A stretch of 64,000 bases of DNA from assembly GCF_051622035.1 (NCBI RefSeq), contig NC_135365.1, forward strand, positions 14,364,001 through 14,428,000. Reading direction: 5' to 3'. This DNA is from Arctopsyche grandis. Its lineage: Eukaryota; Arthropoda; Insecta; Trichoptera; Hydropsychidae. Positions 1-10,071 of the stretch are shown piece by piece (the stretch's first letter is position 1; every line of letters starts with the position of its first letter). The position numbers and the translations under genes are program-made. The notes beneath the pieces are model-generated. The model was given only the letters and a program-made list of their open reading frames with translations, was not told the origin of the DNA and made no database searches.

Positions 1-359
1 CGCATTTTCATGGTTTCAAAATGTGTGTCTGTGTATTTTGGAGATAATTCGAATACCGTTAATCCTAACACACTGAAATCGTTTGGTTACTGAAATACTT
101 ATCTTTACAACGTAAATTTTTAATATAATGAATGTAAAATATTATTCAAAAATAAATCATTAAGTCGCGAGTATCAAAGAATTTTTCTTTGAGTTACTAA
201 CTCACTTAGTCTCGTAATTGTTTTGAGATTAAGTATCAGTTTAATTTGATTTTCCTCCCAAAACTTAAGTACAACATATTGTACATAGTATAGGTATGTA
301 CATATGTATGTATATCAAACAAACCCAAAGTTTATCATCATCTTCCAATATTTCTATTC
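1..359. other. AT-rich flank, no gene
   Basis: AT-rich DNA without a credible reading frame. The first 60 bases resemble the stretch near 44950-45000, sharing a TTTTGGAGAT-like string followed by a CCGTTAATC or CTGTTAATC string. They are probably the end of an interspersed repeat whose body recurs at 790-945, 11815-12125 and 44755-45010. Nothing else is visible. Confidence 0.4.
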
Positions 360-538
360 TGGGCCAACCCTAACTTAACCTAACCTAACCTGACCCTTAA
401 ATAAATAGGTGTTGGCTGCTAAGATATTTTTTTTTTAAGTTTTATTTCATCAATATTTTCACAAAAAAAACATATATTAGAAGCCAACACCTAATTATTT
501 AAGGGTCAAGTTAGGTTCGGCTAAGTTAGGGTTGGCCC
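360..538. repeat. Foldback (MITE-like) element with TTAGG-like arms
   Basis: Two arms of about 59 bp, at 361-419 and 480-538, are inverted copies of each other around an AT-rich loop of about 60 bp. Both carry GGGCCAACCCTAACTTA at the outer edge and AGGTGTTGGCT at the inner edge. The left arm contains three CCTAA units and the right arm has diverged TTAGG units, resembling the insect telomere repeat. TATTC occurs on both sides (355-359 and 539-543) and may be a 5-bp target duplication. This is a non-autonomous foldback DNA element; the class is not determined. Confidence 0.7.
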
Positions 539-973
539 TATTCATTTAAGATTAGGTTGTTAGCGTCGGTATTATTCAGTCTCACTGTCGTACGCGAGAA
601 CTGAGACAGCATATTAAAGTAAAAAGGTAAAGGTAGATCGCATACTAAAGTAGATATATGAGATAGACCGCATACTAAAATAGCACCATAATTTGTCAGT
701 TGAAAATCTTGGTGCCAAAGGCCCATTTCGGGGCCCCCAAAATTCGCTTAATTTCAATGTATGATAAACCGCCGCTGCTTAATTCACAAATTGTTATTAC
801 TTATTTTAATTCGATATGACCCAAACCTCGGAAAAGCAGACTAAACGTAATACAGGCCACCAGTATTTTTAAACATTGTAAAACACAAAACATTATATTC
901 AACGCGTTGCCACTTTCAAATATAACGGCTCATATGTACATATAAGACAATGGTGACAACAGAATAAAACTCT
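539..973. repeat. Intergenic DNA with interspersed-repeat fragment (about 790-945)
   Basis: The stretch 800-925 matches 12010-12120. Shared strings include TTATTTTAATTCGATATG and GCCACCAGTATTTTTAAA. This is a partial copy of an unclassified interspersed repeat whose fullest copy is at 11815-12125. The rest of the interval is AT-rich with no supported gene; the short frame on the minus strand has no recognisable domain. Confidence 0.5.
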
Positions 974-1120
974 TATAAGTAAAGAGCGGACCTAGAGCGC
1001 GCTGTCTATTGTTCACATGTTGTAAATGCATTATTAAAGGTTTGCCGAACCTATTTTACAACGCATTTACAATAATGGAACAATAGACGGCGCGCTTCCG
1101 GTCCAACCTCTACTTATAAG
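974..1120. repeat. Foldback MITE, copy 1 of 3
   Basis: This element of about 147 bp has arms that are inverted copies of each other. The left arm runs TATAAGTA, AGAGCGGACC, AGCGCGCTGTCTATTGTTC, TTGTAAATGCATT; the right arm is its approximate reverse complement. A second full copy lies at 18449-18594 and a one-armed copy at 42793-42900. There is no coding capacity. The long inverted arms and several dispersed copies in one window identify it as a MITE-type DNA element. Confidence 0.75.
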
Positions 1121-1127
1121 ATACTAG

Positions 1128-1462
1128 CTGAACCCGGAATGCGTTGCAATGCCACAATAACGCATGCAATTCCCGTTCCCGTTCCCGTTTTCGTTCCCAT
1201 TCCCGTTCCCGTTCCCATTTGTCGGAAAAACGCAGGCAGCGAACACGTTGGTCCCGACGCGAAAACATTTGAAATTATAGCGTTGCAATGACACTCATTC
1301 CCATTTTTCCCGTTTTCGTTCCGATTTTAGGGCGATTTTTTTACACAGTAATCTTCCCAGACATGCATACAACAAATTCTAAAAGTTTCATCGTAATCAG
1401 TTCAGTGTTTTAGGAGCCTATTCGAGACACACAGACAGACATTAATTTTTATATACGTAGAT
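1128..1462 (+). mobile_element. RTE-type LINE 3' tail, copy 1
   Basis: The copy runs from ACTAGCTGAACCCGG to TTTATATACGTAGAT. It contains iterated TTCCCG/TTCCCGTTCCC blocks, then a segment ending with GTTTCATCGTAATC, GAGACACACAGACAGACATT and an AT-rich end. A close copy sits at 58110-58437. The 'CAGACAGACATT...TTTTATATA' ending is typical of 3' ends of RTE-clade LINEs in arthropods. Neither copy has an ORF, so these are 5'-truncated LINEs or a SINE that uses the same tail. Confidence 0.65.
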
Positions 1463-1767
1463 TTTCATTTCTACGAGAAATCTTTTTACTAACCTCTTTT
1501 ACGTTTCACATGGTTTTCGTTTAAGAAGTCATTTTTTATATCTCTTATCTCTTATCCGATCGTTTTCATACTTTGCCATATTGCTCATTTTGGTCATCAA
1601 TATACGTTAATGTATCGTCTGCCATTACGTTGGAGATAAATTATTTCTGATCTTTACTTTTAATTCTAATGGTTGTTGAAAGTGAACTATCATGTTCCAA
1701 AAGTCCAAAATCAAAGGATGCCAATGAATTTGTGGGATGACCCAGTAGTTGTACCAGCTTAAGTTGA
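1463..1767. other. AT-rich spacer, nothing seen
   Basis: No reading frame, repeat or structured element could be supported here. Confidence 0.5.
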
Positions 1768-2260
1768 AACCTTCAATCTGGTTGTTGAGGAAGGCGAATC
1801 AAGTGCGTCGGGTGGTGAATGGGTTGAAGGCTTGCTTGTGCGTGCGCGAGGACTCCTCTTCTGATGGGGGTGACAAAGGGAGGGTGTGGACTTGGGGGGG
1901 TGGGAAGGGGAGGGGGCCCAGTAGAGGCTTTCACGCATGCGCGGGCCACGGAGGCGGTTCCCGGGGATCCGCCCCTCACCCTCTCATCGGCTCCAATCGT
2001 GGACACCACCCACCAAACTGCTACGCCGTAGCCCAACAGAATCCTTTGCGCCTGTGCACCCTCATCGACACGTGCACCATCCGACACGGATCCTGCACCA
2101 ATGCACCCTACACCTCCATCATCCTCCAAAATCTCACTCGTATCACTAGTCTCGAAAAAATTAAATCTTGTCTTCTGGGTGTTTCGACTCGGGTCTGCTT
2201 ATCGTTTCGATTCGATCCCTTCAAATTCGCACATGGTTTGGTCCGGTAGGGTTCATTGTC
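1768..2260. other. GC-rich island, no supported gene
   Basis: This island is clearly richer in G+C than its surroundings. It has a purine-rich G-run tract on the + strand at 1862-1925 (groups of G5-G7), followed by a C-rich pyrimidine stretch to about 2130. Frames are open on both strands (1749-2249 + and 1773-2129 -), but their composition is biased and they contain no recognisable domain, so the openness is probably a by-product of few AT-rich stops. A promoter or regulatory island, or a repeat of foreign composition, is possible. Confidence 0.4.
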
Positions 2261-3148
2261 AAGGTTGATCAATGAAATTTCGTCTTGGGCGTATTTCGTT
2301 TGATGTGATATTTTGTATGTAATGGTTTTTGACATTTACATGTTAATGCATAGCGGTAATACAAGCTACGTAATAATACGAATAATTCTTTAGAAGTTAG
2401 TCAACCGCGTTGTGTAAAAACATTTTCTACTACAGTACAAAAACTTATGTTCTACTACAGTCGTTGGATACTAATAAGACAGTTATTAATAAGCCATAGA
2501 GTTCTTATTTTTGTAATTTTGAAATCCGAATGGAAAAACAATTTTAACATATCCAACGACTAAAACAATATTTGGATAAAATCGTTATTTTTTTGTATTT
2601 GTGAAGAATAGTACTCGTATTTATACTTTAATAAGTTGATGTAGTTGTTTAAAAAATTGAAGTTTTAATATTTTAAATTGTAGTATTTGGTGTAGATAGT
2701 TCAATAGTTTGTTTTTTTTCGATGCTAAAAGTGAGTACGATTTTGTAAATTTGTATTTATATTTGAAATTCTTTATTGTGTAAAATTCAATGAAAAATTG
2801 TCATAAATAGAGTTCAACATTGAACATTTAGTAATTTGATCATTTACATACAAAAATTACTATGTTTAAAATTACTATTCGGAAAATTATATTATATTCC
2901 AAAACAATGATTATATTCCAAATTATTTTTTCATTATAAGGAAATTTGGCCAGGATAAAAGAATTCTTATCTAAAATTCAATTTTATAAAAAGCAGCCGA
3001 AATTTAAATTAAAATTATGTAAAATATGAGCGTGAATAATAATGGAGAGTTTCATTAATACATGTCAATTAAAATAATATGTAGATCCCATTTCAAAATA
3101 GGATTGAAGAAGGGATTTACATAGGACTTCTTATATGAACGTATAATA
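2261..3148. other. AT-rich spacer, nothing seen
   Basis: Uniformly AT-rich with homopolymer runs and no supported coding frame, RNA gene or repeat. Confidence 0.5.
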
Positions 3149-3300
3149 TACTAGTTGTTTTACCCGGCTTCACTCAGCATTTGTAATATAAACAGCTTAA
3201 ACATGGCGAATCTAATAGTAATTATTCATTTGTTTTTTTATTAAATTCATTTGAATCGAAAACAATATATATATCAAATCGTCGTAATAGAAACTTTGTT
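3149..3300 (-). repeat. Interspersed repeat with ACTAGT...ACCCGGC end, copy 1
   Basis: The copy begins ACTAGTTGTTTTACCCGGC, followed by CTTCACTCAGC, AAACAGCTTAAACATGGC and GAATCTAATAGTA. Copies in the opposite orientation lie at 15447-15660 and 39100-39240, and a shorter one at 15740-15828. The shared terminal string on their strand is GAGCGAAGCCGGGTAAAA. This is a dispersed retroelement-like tail; the clade cannot be assigned by eye. Confidence 0.55.
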
Positions 3301-3754
3301 TTATTTTCGAAGTTCCCAACCAAAAATACTTTCAAACATACAAATACTCGAAATTATATATTAGATTATAGTTCTGGATTGTATATATGTATGTACCTAT
3401 ACATAGAGGTATATAAGCAATAATCAAATTTTAAAAAGCACAATAAAAGAAGCTTCAAAACAAATGAAATTTTAAAAAAATATCATCATATTAAAAAAAA
3501 AAGAAAGTTTTAAAAGAAAAAACTTTTAATAAGTGAAACGTAAAGGAGGTTTGTAAAAATCATTATTGTCAAAGGTAAAATTTTGAACGCAAACGGTAGT
3601 AGAATGCGTTTACCACCAATTTTGAAATAATTAATAACGTGCAGGTTTTAATTCCAATTTTTCCTTCAATATATTAAAATTATTGTCATGTATTATTGTC
3701 ATTTATTGAAATTCGATGTAATGAAAACTGTCTTGTCAGCAAAAATATCATCGC

Positions 3755-3882
3755 AAAATACTTTATTCGATATCAAAAATACTTTATTCGATAGTAGAAA
3801 CACTTTATCCCATATTAAAAATACTTTAGTCGTTATTAAAAATAATTTGTTCAATATTAAAAATACTTTATTGCATATTAAT
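3755..3882 (+). repeat. 24-bp minisatellite, about 5-6 units
   Basis: Successive units of about 24 bp read like AAATACTTTATTCGATATCA with substitutions. Because the period is a multiple of three, the frame 3688-3894 stays open and encodes repeated KNTLFxI units. This is best read as a diverged minisatellite. No start context, signal or domain supports a real protein. Confidence 0.7.
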
Positions 3883-4774
3883 TTTTTTTTATAGCTATAT
3901 TAATATTTTTCAATAGCGTTTACGTAAATTTCACTATTTAAAATCTTCAAATACATATATATAGCAGAGATACTTATGTAATTAGAAGCTTAAATTTAAT
4001 AAAAATACCATTCCTGATGAAGCAGCGATACCTACTCGAAATTAATATTTCAGTATTATGAACAATGTTCACTGTTCGGACTTTTTAATCACTTGTGGGT
4101 TGTACATGTAATATTAATGAAACCATGTTAAAACACTTTTCAATCTACGCGACTTTATAAAGATTCACTTTTAGAAAAGCAAAACATACTCCTTTACACA
4201 TTTATAATTGAAGGAGTGAATGTAGATTAATTGATATGGTAACCAAATAACAGATACCTACCAGTTATCCAACATGTCTTCTGTTAAGTCTTGCTAAACG
4301 TTCAAAATCATTGTAAATATTTTTTCTGGGGAAGAAGAATCAAATCAAATGTTATAATCTTAATTTGTGTCTTCGACAAAAATGTGTGCAAAATTTCAAG
4401 AAAATCAGTTCAATAGAATTAGGGAAAAGTTTATTACAAGATTTGACCGAAATAAATCAGAAATGTCAACCTTAATCAAACCGTATAAAAATAGTCAAAT
4501 AAATGAATATAGAATGAAAAATTCTATGTACAGATATATTATTCCAATTCAGTGTTTAAATATATGAAAACAAAAGAAAAATCTCCTATTTATTGTTTGC
4601 TTTAATTGGAACTGAGAATTGGAAATTTTTGACTTTCGTGCAACTTATTTGTATGAACTGTAAAATCTGAAGTATAAATTATTGATAATTTTCCCTTATA
4701 ATGCGAATATATAACAGAAAAATGTGACCTCATTATGATCGAGTTCGATTTAATGTACACATGCGTAGGTACAT
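3883..4774. other. AT-rich spacer, nothing seen
   Basis: No supported gene or repeat. A 66-codon frame at 4367-4567 has no recognisable motif and AT-driven composition. Confidence 0.45.
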
Positions 4775-4902
4775 ATGTACATCAGTGGCGGACGGTGGGT
4801 GTTAATACCGGGTGTGCTGTGTATGCCGTAGGGCATAGGGTATAAAATTAGCAATTAAAAAAAAATACTCGTTTTGCATTACAAAAATGTTTAATTTATT
4901 AG

Positions 4903-7056
4903 TTATTTATACATAAGTTCAATGCGACGTTTCTGAGACATAAACTTTTCAATCACGTCTGCATAGAATGTGTCTTTCTGTTTTAATTCCACCAATAACT
5001 TTTTTTCTATTGAAATTAAGCTAAGGCCACATAATCTATCTTGACCTTGCGTACCTCTATAGCAAGTTTTTATTCTTTTCAGCGCCGAAAAAGAACGTTC
5101 TGCTGAAGCTGTACTGCTTGGTATCGTTAATATTAATTCTCCCAGCTTAAACACCTCTTTAAAACCAGATTCGAGGTTATTTTTTGTCATGAATTGTATT
5201 AATTCATGAACAGGTTTCTCTGAAAATTCAGAGCTGGAATATAGCACAATGAGTTCGTTTTTCAATCGAATATAATCAAACAGTGATCCATAAAAATCTT
5301 TTAATTTATTAATTAAAACATTTGGAAAATTTTCTTTATATTCGTCATATTTATCATTACAAAGAAGGTGAAAATATTCTAATTTGGAAAGTGAAGAATA
5401 TCTACATTCGACTTGTGCGATTATGCTATCAACTATTTTGAAATATAATTGACGAAATGAAGTTTTATCTTCTACTTCTGAATAATTTTTTAATCTTTGT
5501 GGCCTACGATCATGATCATCATTTTTTTCATTTAAATAATTATTCCATAACATTTCAAAATTATTATCCCTTTCGTATTTCAGTTGCTGCAAAACATCAT
5601 TAATTTTTTTACAACAATATAAAACGTCCGAAGATTTAGATTGAAGAATGTTATACAAAACATCAGTTATTCCAAACAGTTTTGAAAAAATTTGAAGAAG
5701 TTTAATTGTTTGAAAATCCTCTAAAAAGCCTAAAAACCCTCGTGCTTTTATAACAACAGTATCTGTGTCCCATAATTCACAATTTTCTATAACATGTCGA
5801 AAAAAATCTGTAAATTGACTTCTGTATTGTTGTACTGTGCTACTTAAACGAGATGTAAAATTCCACCTTGTGGGTGCTACAGAGGGAAGTCTTTTTGTCA
5901 CAAATTCCTGTAAAGCGAATACTCTTTTGGAAGATTTTGAAAAGTATGTAGACAATCCATTTAAAGTTTGAAAAAATGATTTACTTTCTTTAATATCAGA
6001 AAGACCTTGCTGCAATACTAAATTCAATACATGAGCATAACAGTGTGTAAAAAGAGCAAAAGGATAAGCATTGAGGACTTTGGATTGCAAACCATTTACG
6101 TGTCCACTCATTACACTTGCTCCATCATAAGTCTGTCCAACCAATTTGTCTTGAATTTTAAATTCTTCAACTATGTTCACCACGTGACGGAATAGACCAT
6201 TAGATGTTTTATCAGCACTAACGTCTGTAAAACTAATAAACCGTTCATGTACATTGCCTTTACATACAAAACGTAAAACTGTTGAGAGCTGTGATTTTGT
6301 CATTATATCTGAAGTTTCATCGAGAATAATAGCAACAAAACTTGCTGACTCTACTTCATTTTTTATATGAACTTTAATAACATGAGCGATTGCTTCGATT
6401 ATGTCATTTTGTATACTTGGAGAAGTACCACGAAAGGTAGTAGCAGTATTTAAATGAGTATCTAAAACAGAATCATATTCTCGAAGAGCATTTAGATATT
6501 CAATGTAATTGCCTTTGTTTACGGAATTACATGACTCGTCGTGACCTCGCAGGGACAGTTCTTGTTTTCCTAGATAGATTATTGCGTTAATAATTCGTTT
6601 TAAAACATCTCTATTTTTATTTACTTGTTCATTATGTCGACTTATTTCGGCTTTACGTTGACTGTCAATCAATACGTCGATTCGTTGTTTGCCAAACATT
6701 TGTATGGAAAGAAATGATTGAACGTGTGCCTGCGATCCTTCGTGTTTCTTCAGTGCTGCTGTCAAATGGTTGAGATCAGCAAATCCTTCTTTGTTCCACA
6801 CATTAATATCTTTGGAGAACAATAAACATGGCCAGCAGAAAAGTTTGGATCGAATTTCACAGCCTGTAATCCATTCGAATTTTTTATAATTTGAAACGCA
6901 AAAATGTCTAGTGTAAACTTTTGTTTTTTCTTTATGCAAACTGGATAAATTTGGAAGAGACGGACACGGTTTCCCATCTTTAATTATTTTTAATTTTATC
7001 TCAAAACTTCTATTTGAAAACGGAATAGTTAAAATGTCTTGAACACTGTTAGCCAT
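4903..7056 (-). CDS. hAT transposase (ZMYM1-like, TTF zinc finger)
   Basis: A 717-residue intronless frame with start and stop. Residues about 48-116 form a TTF-type zinc finger, with W62, the C74-W-P-C77 pair and H105/H111. Residues about 130-340 match the DUF4371 part of the RNase H-like catalytic core. That part includes VAIILDETSDI, which carries the first acidic residue, and a GQTYDGASVMSG stretch. Close to the C-terminus, LTIPSSTASAERSFSALKRI is the hAT dimerisation motif. The family cuts and pastes DNA between short inverted ends such as those flanking this gene. Host-domesticated proteins of the ZMYM1-like type share this architecture, but the terminal repeats and target duplications here mark an ordinary transposon gene. 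The frame has no stop or shift; whether every catalytic residue is intact needs an alignment. Confidence 0.93.
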   Translation of the reverse strand: MANSVQDILTIPFSNRSFEIKLKIIKDGKPCPSLPNLSSLHKEKTKVYTRHFCVSNYKKFEWITGCEIRSKLFCWPCLLFSKDINVWNKEGFADLNHLTAALKKHEGSQAHVQSFLSIQMFGKQRIDVLIDSQRKAEISRHNEQVNKNRDVLKRIINAIIYLGKQELSLRGHDESCNSVNKGNYIEYLNALREYDSVLDTHLNTATTFRGTSPSIQNDIIEAIAHVIKVHIKNEVESASFVAIILDETSDIMTKSQLSTVLRFVCKGNVHERFISFTDVSADKTSNGLFRHVVNIVEEFKIQDKLVGQTYDGASVMSGHVNGLQSKVLNAYPFALFTHCYAHVLNLVLQQGLSDIKESKSFFQTLNGLSTYFSKSSKRVFALQEFVTKRLPSVAPTRWNFTSRLSSTVQQYRSQFTDFFRHVIENCELWDTDTVVIKARGFLGFLEDFQTIKLLQIFSKLFGITDVLYNILQSKSSDVLYCCKKINDVLQQLKYERDNNFEMLWNNYLNEKNDDHDRRPQRLKNYSEVEDKTSFRQLYFKIVDSIIAQVECRYSSLSKLEYFHLLCNDKYDEYKENFPNVLINKLKDFYGSLFDYIRLKNELIVLYSSSEFSEKPVHELIQFMTKNNLESGFKEVFKLGELILTIPSSTASAERSFSALKRIKTCYRGTQGQDRLCGLSLISIEKKLLVELKQKDTFYADVIEKFMSQKRRIELMYK

Positions 7057-7158
7057 TATTAGTTATTAGAGGTATGACTGAGATACGAATGACCATAAAA
7101 ATACGAATGTGCGAAAAAGTACGAGACCACGTGTCGCATCGCATTCGGTCAATTGCCG

Positions 7159-7199
7159 AGTGGTGCGGTGCGGTGCGGTGCGGTGCGGTGCGGTGCGCG
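7159..7199. repeat. GGTGC pentamer tandem repeat
   Basis: About seven units of GGTGC/GTGCG lie just upstream of the hAT transposase start, in the GC-rich leader of the transposon. This may be part of its promoter or subterminal region, where hAT transposases often bind short repeats. That role is inference. Confidence 0.8.
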
Positions 7200-7596
7200 G
7201 TGCTCTGAAGTCGTAGCACACCGTACGTCTTAATATCGCGAACAAACCTATACAAGCGAATATCCGCCTGCACACTCCAACCAAACCCACCAATTTGCTG
7301 CACGGCATAGGTATTCTCTCGTCGCGGCGCACAAACTACATCTAACATCACACAACACGCTGCAGACTGCACACCACACCATACACCATACATTTAGCGC
7401 ACGCGGTAAATACACCATACACATCAATGCCTGTTTATACAACAACACATTATTTTGTATTAAAATACTACTTTATGTGGTCTTTGGTTTTCACGGGTGT
7501 GCGCCGCACACCTAGCACACACCCAATATACGCCACTGATGTACATATGTATTATATTATATAAAATATAATATCTGGCATTCGAAATAGGGCATG

Positions 7597-8199
7597 TGCC
7601 TCATCTCAAATATATAGTGTCCCTATATGCAGATGATACCGCTTGCTTCACAAGTATGTAGCAAAAAACCAGACACTATTCTTAAAAATATTGAATTTGC
7701 AATGAAACCAATGACAGAACACTTCACTAAGTGGAAAATTCAAATTAATCAAACCAAAACATACGCCATATTCTCTAGTGTTAGAAAGCATAAGCCAAGT
7801 TCAGATCTGAAAATCCCCTCTGGAGAAAGTCTGAAATGGCAGTTAGTAATAAAATATTAAGAAGTAACGTTTGATAAAAGAATGAGATGGGCACCTCACA
7901 TTGAGGGAGCGAAATTCAAGGCAATGCGGGGTATATCCTCAATATTCCCAATATTTAATCGCCATAGTTCTTTATCAACTCAAAATAAAATAAAATTATA
8001 TGTATGGAACAACGCCTTGATTACTATCCTTTCAAAGCTCCAAGTTATACAAAATAAATCCGTAAAAATAATTTATAATACACCCATATATACTAACTTG
8101 AAAAAACTGCATGCCATATATGTATAATATTCCGTTTGTTACAGACATTACTAACAAACTAACCAGTAGATTCTATGACAGAATCACTAATAACCATAC
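7597..8199 (+). pseudogene. Jockey-like reverse transcriptase remnant
   Basis: Reading from about 7597, the translation gives HVPHLKYIVSLYADDTA, containing the YADD active-site box of non-LTR reverse transcriptases. It continues to an in-frame TAA at 7858-7860, where relatives have a leucine-glycine pair before VTFD. It resumes in the same frame with KRMRWAPHI and related thumb-domain residues, then shifts frame before the IPFVTDITNKL stretch at about 8117. Only the C-terminal third of ORF2 is present. The reading then runs into the hAT insertion at 8200 and resumes at 9019. Confidence 0.75.
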
Positions 8200-9018
8200 T
8201 AGAGCTTGCAATTTACCGTCAAATTGCAATAACCGGTACACAGTAAATAGTTTGTCCCATTACCGGTTTACCGGTAAATATTTTTTCCATTGCCGGTTAT
8301 TTACCGGTAAATGAAAAACAAATTAATAATAAAATAATATAACAATTTATTGATTTTGTTGAGTTTATTAAAAAATGTTCATTTTATTTGGTACAATGAA
8401 TTTTCAGAATTAAAATATGCTCTCAGGAAACATCATATCAATACTTTCATCTTTGACTTGACTTGCAAATGAAAATGCTCGTGCTGATTCAACACTTGTT
8501 GGTCGGCAAGTCATAAGATGTTGAAATGCAATGTTTAAATATTTGCCACGAATTTTTTCGAGTTCCAAATATGACATTTCTCTCTGAATTACATTGTTTA
8601 CATTTTTTTTCGGTTTATCCACTTTATTTTTGTCGTTTAATTTTTTATTTATTGCTAATTTCAGCTTTTCTTCCAGTGTTAATATTTCGACTATTTCCAT
8701 TTCATTTCCTTCTCTGTATTTTTGTTCAGAAATTTTATAGTTCTCATCCCTCAAAAATTCATACAAACAAGAATGTAATCAATGCAAACAGAGTAGAATA
8801 TGGACCTTAATACGAATGATCATAGAATATTCTTCGTCCTCTGTCGAAAAACAAAACTCCCCATTCTAGATTTATATCTACATTATACTTTCGTTATAAT
8901 ATGCCTGTAGCTGTCCTTAATTCACCAAAAAATCATTTCCGGTAATTACCGGTAATTTTACAATTTACCAGAAGTGCGTTTTTGGCGATTTACCGGTAAA
9001 CCGGTAATGCAACCTCTA
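8200..9018 (-). mobile_element. hAT remnant nested in the Jockey LINE
   Basis: This 819-bp insert has ends TAGAGCTTGCA (left) and TGCAACCTCTA (right), flanked by the exact 8-bp duplication AACCATAC (8192-8199 and 9019-9026). Subterminal DNA is full of ACCGGTAA/TTACCGGT palindromes on both sides (8236-8312 and 8937-9008). It retains only a C-terminal transposase fragment. It is an internally deleted hAT that inserted after the LINE. Confidence 0.88.
8410..8766 (-). pseudogene. hAT transposase C-terminal fragment
   Basis: A 118-codon frame contains a YLNIAFQHLMTCRPTSVES stretch followed by ARAFSFA. This corresponds to the hAT dimerisation region, whose usual pattern is a P-x-S-S/T-x-x-x-E-R-x-F-S core. 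The usual glutamate-arginine pair is altered. A lysine-rich segment precedes it. There is no zinc finger and no catalytic core, so this is a remnant of the transposon at 8200-9018. Confidence 0.75.
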
Positions 9019-9137
9019 AACCATACTAACACACTTGTGAAGAGTCTCATTGACTACAACAAAATGTCTATACTCTTCAGGTACACATATGTATACACAG
9101 ATTACCTAAACACAATCTGCTTTAGGTCATCGACTTA

Positions 9138-10071
9138 TGGTGCTTACGGACTAAACCAACGACGATTTTGGGCCAACTTTTTAACCAGCAGTAGCGTACA
9201 AAATATCGAAATAAAAATTAAATTTTAAAATTGAAATTAAATATCAAAATCAAGCTAAAGAGCGATATTGAGCTAAAATTAGATCATCGTTGATGTTTTG
9301 AATTACAATAATGTTTTGAATTACGACGATACGCATTTTAAACCAGAGAAATATTATAATTTCTCTGCTTACGATCGAAAAAAAATATTGTTTAAGTCGT
9401 CACGAGATGTTACTGTATTTCCACGTGGATGATCGATAAAAAAAAACAATTCATAAAAAAACGCGGTGTCGGATGTCGGTGATTTGTCAAATGGTTTTTT
9501 TTCTTTCGTCGAAATAAAATTAATAATCACACATTATCCGATAAATTTTACCTCTGAAATGATTTAATTACTTGATTTATTTCGACGAGAGAAACAATTG
9601 AAGAATAAAAAAATCCGTTTGATGTGACCGACAACACCCCGGGTTAGCAAAAATCGTTGGATCACCCATACTAATACATGATATATTCTCAGTAACTGCG
9701 CATTACGGGGAAGTAAAAATAATAATTCTTTGATTTTTTTTCGATCTTAGTGCGTATCTTCGTAAGTCAAAACATCTTCGACAAACAAAAGTCGAGATTT
9801 GTGATTGTTGATGATCTAATTTTAGGTCAATATCGAAAATTTATTTAAATTGTGCATGTTCTGTTTTAACTTTCAATATTTAATTTTAATTTTAATATAA
9901 TGATTATAATTTTATTTTGATACTTGAATTTAATTTTAATATAATAATAATAGTTTTAATTTTGATATTTAATTTCAATTTTTAAATTTAATTTTTATTT
10001 CGATATTTTGTACGCTACTGGTTTTAAAAGTTGGCCTGTGGGCCGTTCGTTGGCTTTTTGCGTACGCACCA
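9138..10071. mobile_element. Long-arm foldback DNA element (934 bp)
   Basis: Inverted arms of more than 100 bp flank an AT-rich centre. Left arm: TGGTGCTTACGGAC, AACCAACGACG, GGCCAACTTTT, CCAG, TAGCGTACAAAATATCG and so on. The right arm (about 9850-10071) is its reverse complement with scattered changes. TTA lies on both sides (9135-9137 and 10072-10074), which would fit the 3-bp duplication of PIF/Harbinger elements. No transposase is encoded. It interrupts the 3' end of the Jockey LINE. Confidence 0.75.

Larger units (their letters stand above)
4783..7538 (-). mobile_element. hAT-superfamily DNA transposon, apparently complete
   Basis: This 2756-bp element begins CAGTGGCGGA and ends with the inverted CGCCACTG; GGGTGT also recurs inside both ends. 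It is flanked by identical 8-bp duplications, ATGTACAT at 4775-4782 and 7539-7546, which is the hallmark hAT target-site duplication length. The single intronless transposase gene at 4903-7056 fills most of it on the minus strand. A GTGCG repeat tract and GC-rich leader lie upstream of the start codon. Matching ends, exact duplications and an open transposase argue for a fairly recent insertion and possible activity. Confidence 0.92.

Noticed and set aside
1749..2249. 166-codon + frame in a GC-rich stretch
   Set aside because: Overlapping frames are open on the opposite strand, composition is biased by G/C tracts, and there is no domain or splice structure. Openness follows from few AT-rich stops.
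3688..3894. 68-codon frame encoding repeated KNTLFxI units
   Set aside because: It is produced by a 24-bp minisatellite whose period keeps the frame open.
4903..7056. Host-domesticated ZMYM1-like gene
   Set aside because: Terminal inverted repeats and exact 8-bp duplications show it still sits in a transposon; domesticated copies usually lack these.
7049..7448. Minus-strand frames upstream of the hAT transposase
   Set aside because: They lie in the GC-rich leader of the transposon with the GTGCG repeat. Three overlapping frames are open and none has a domain.
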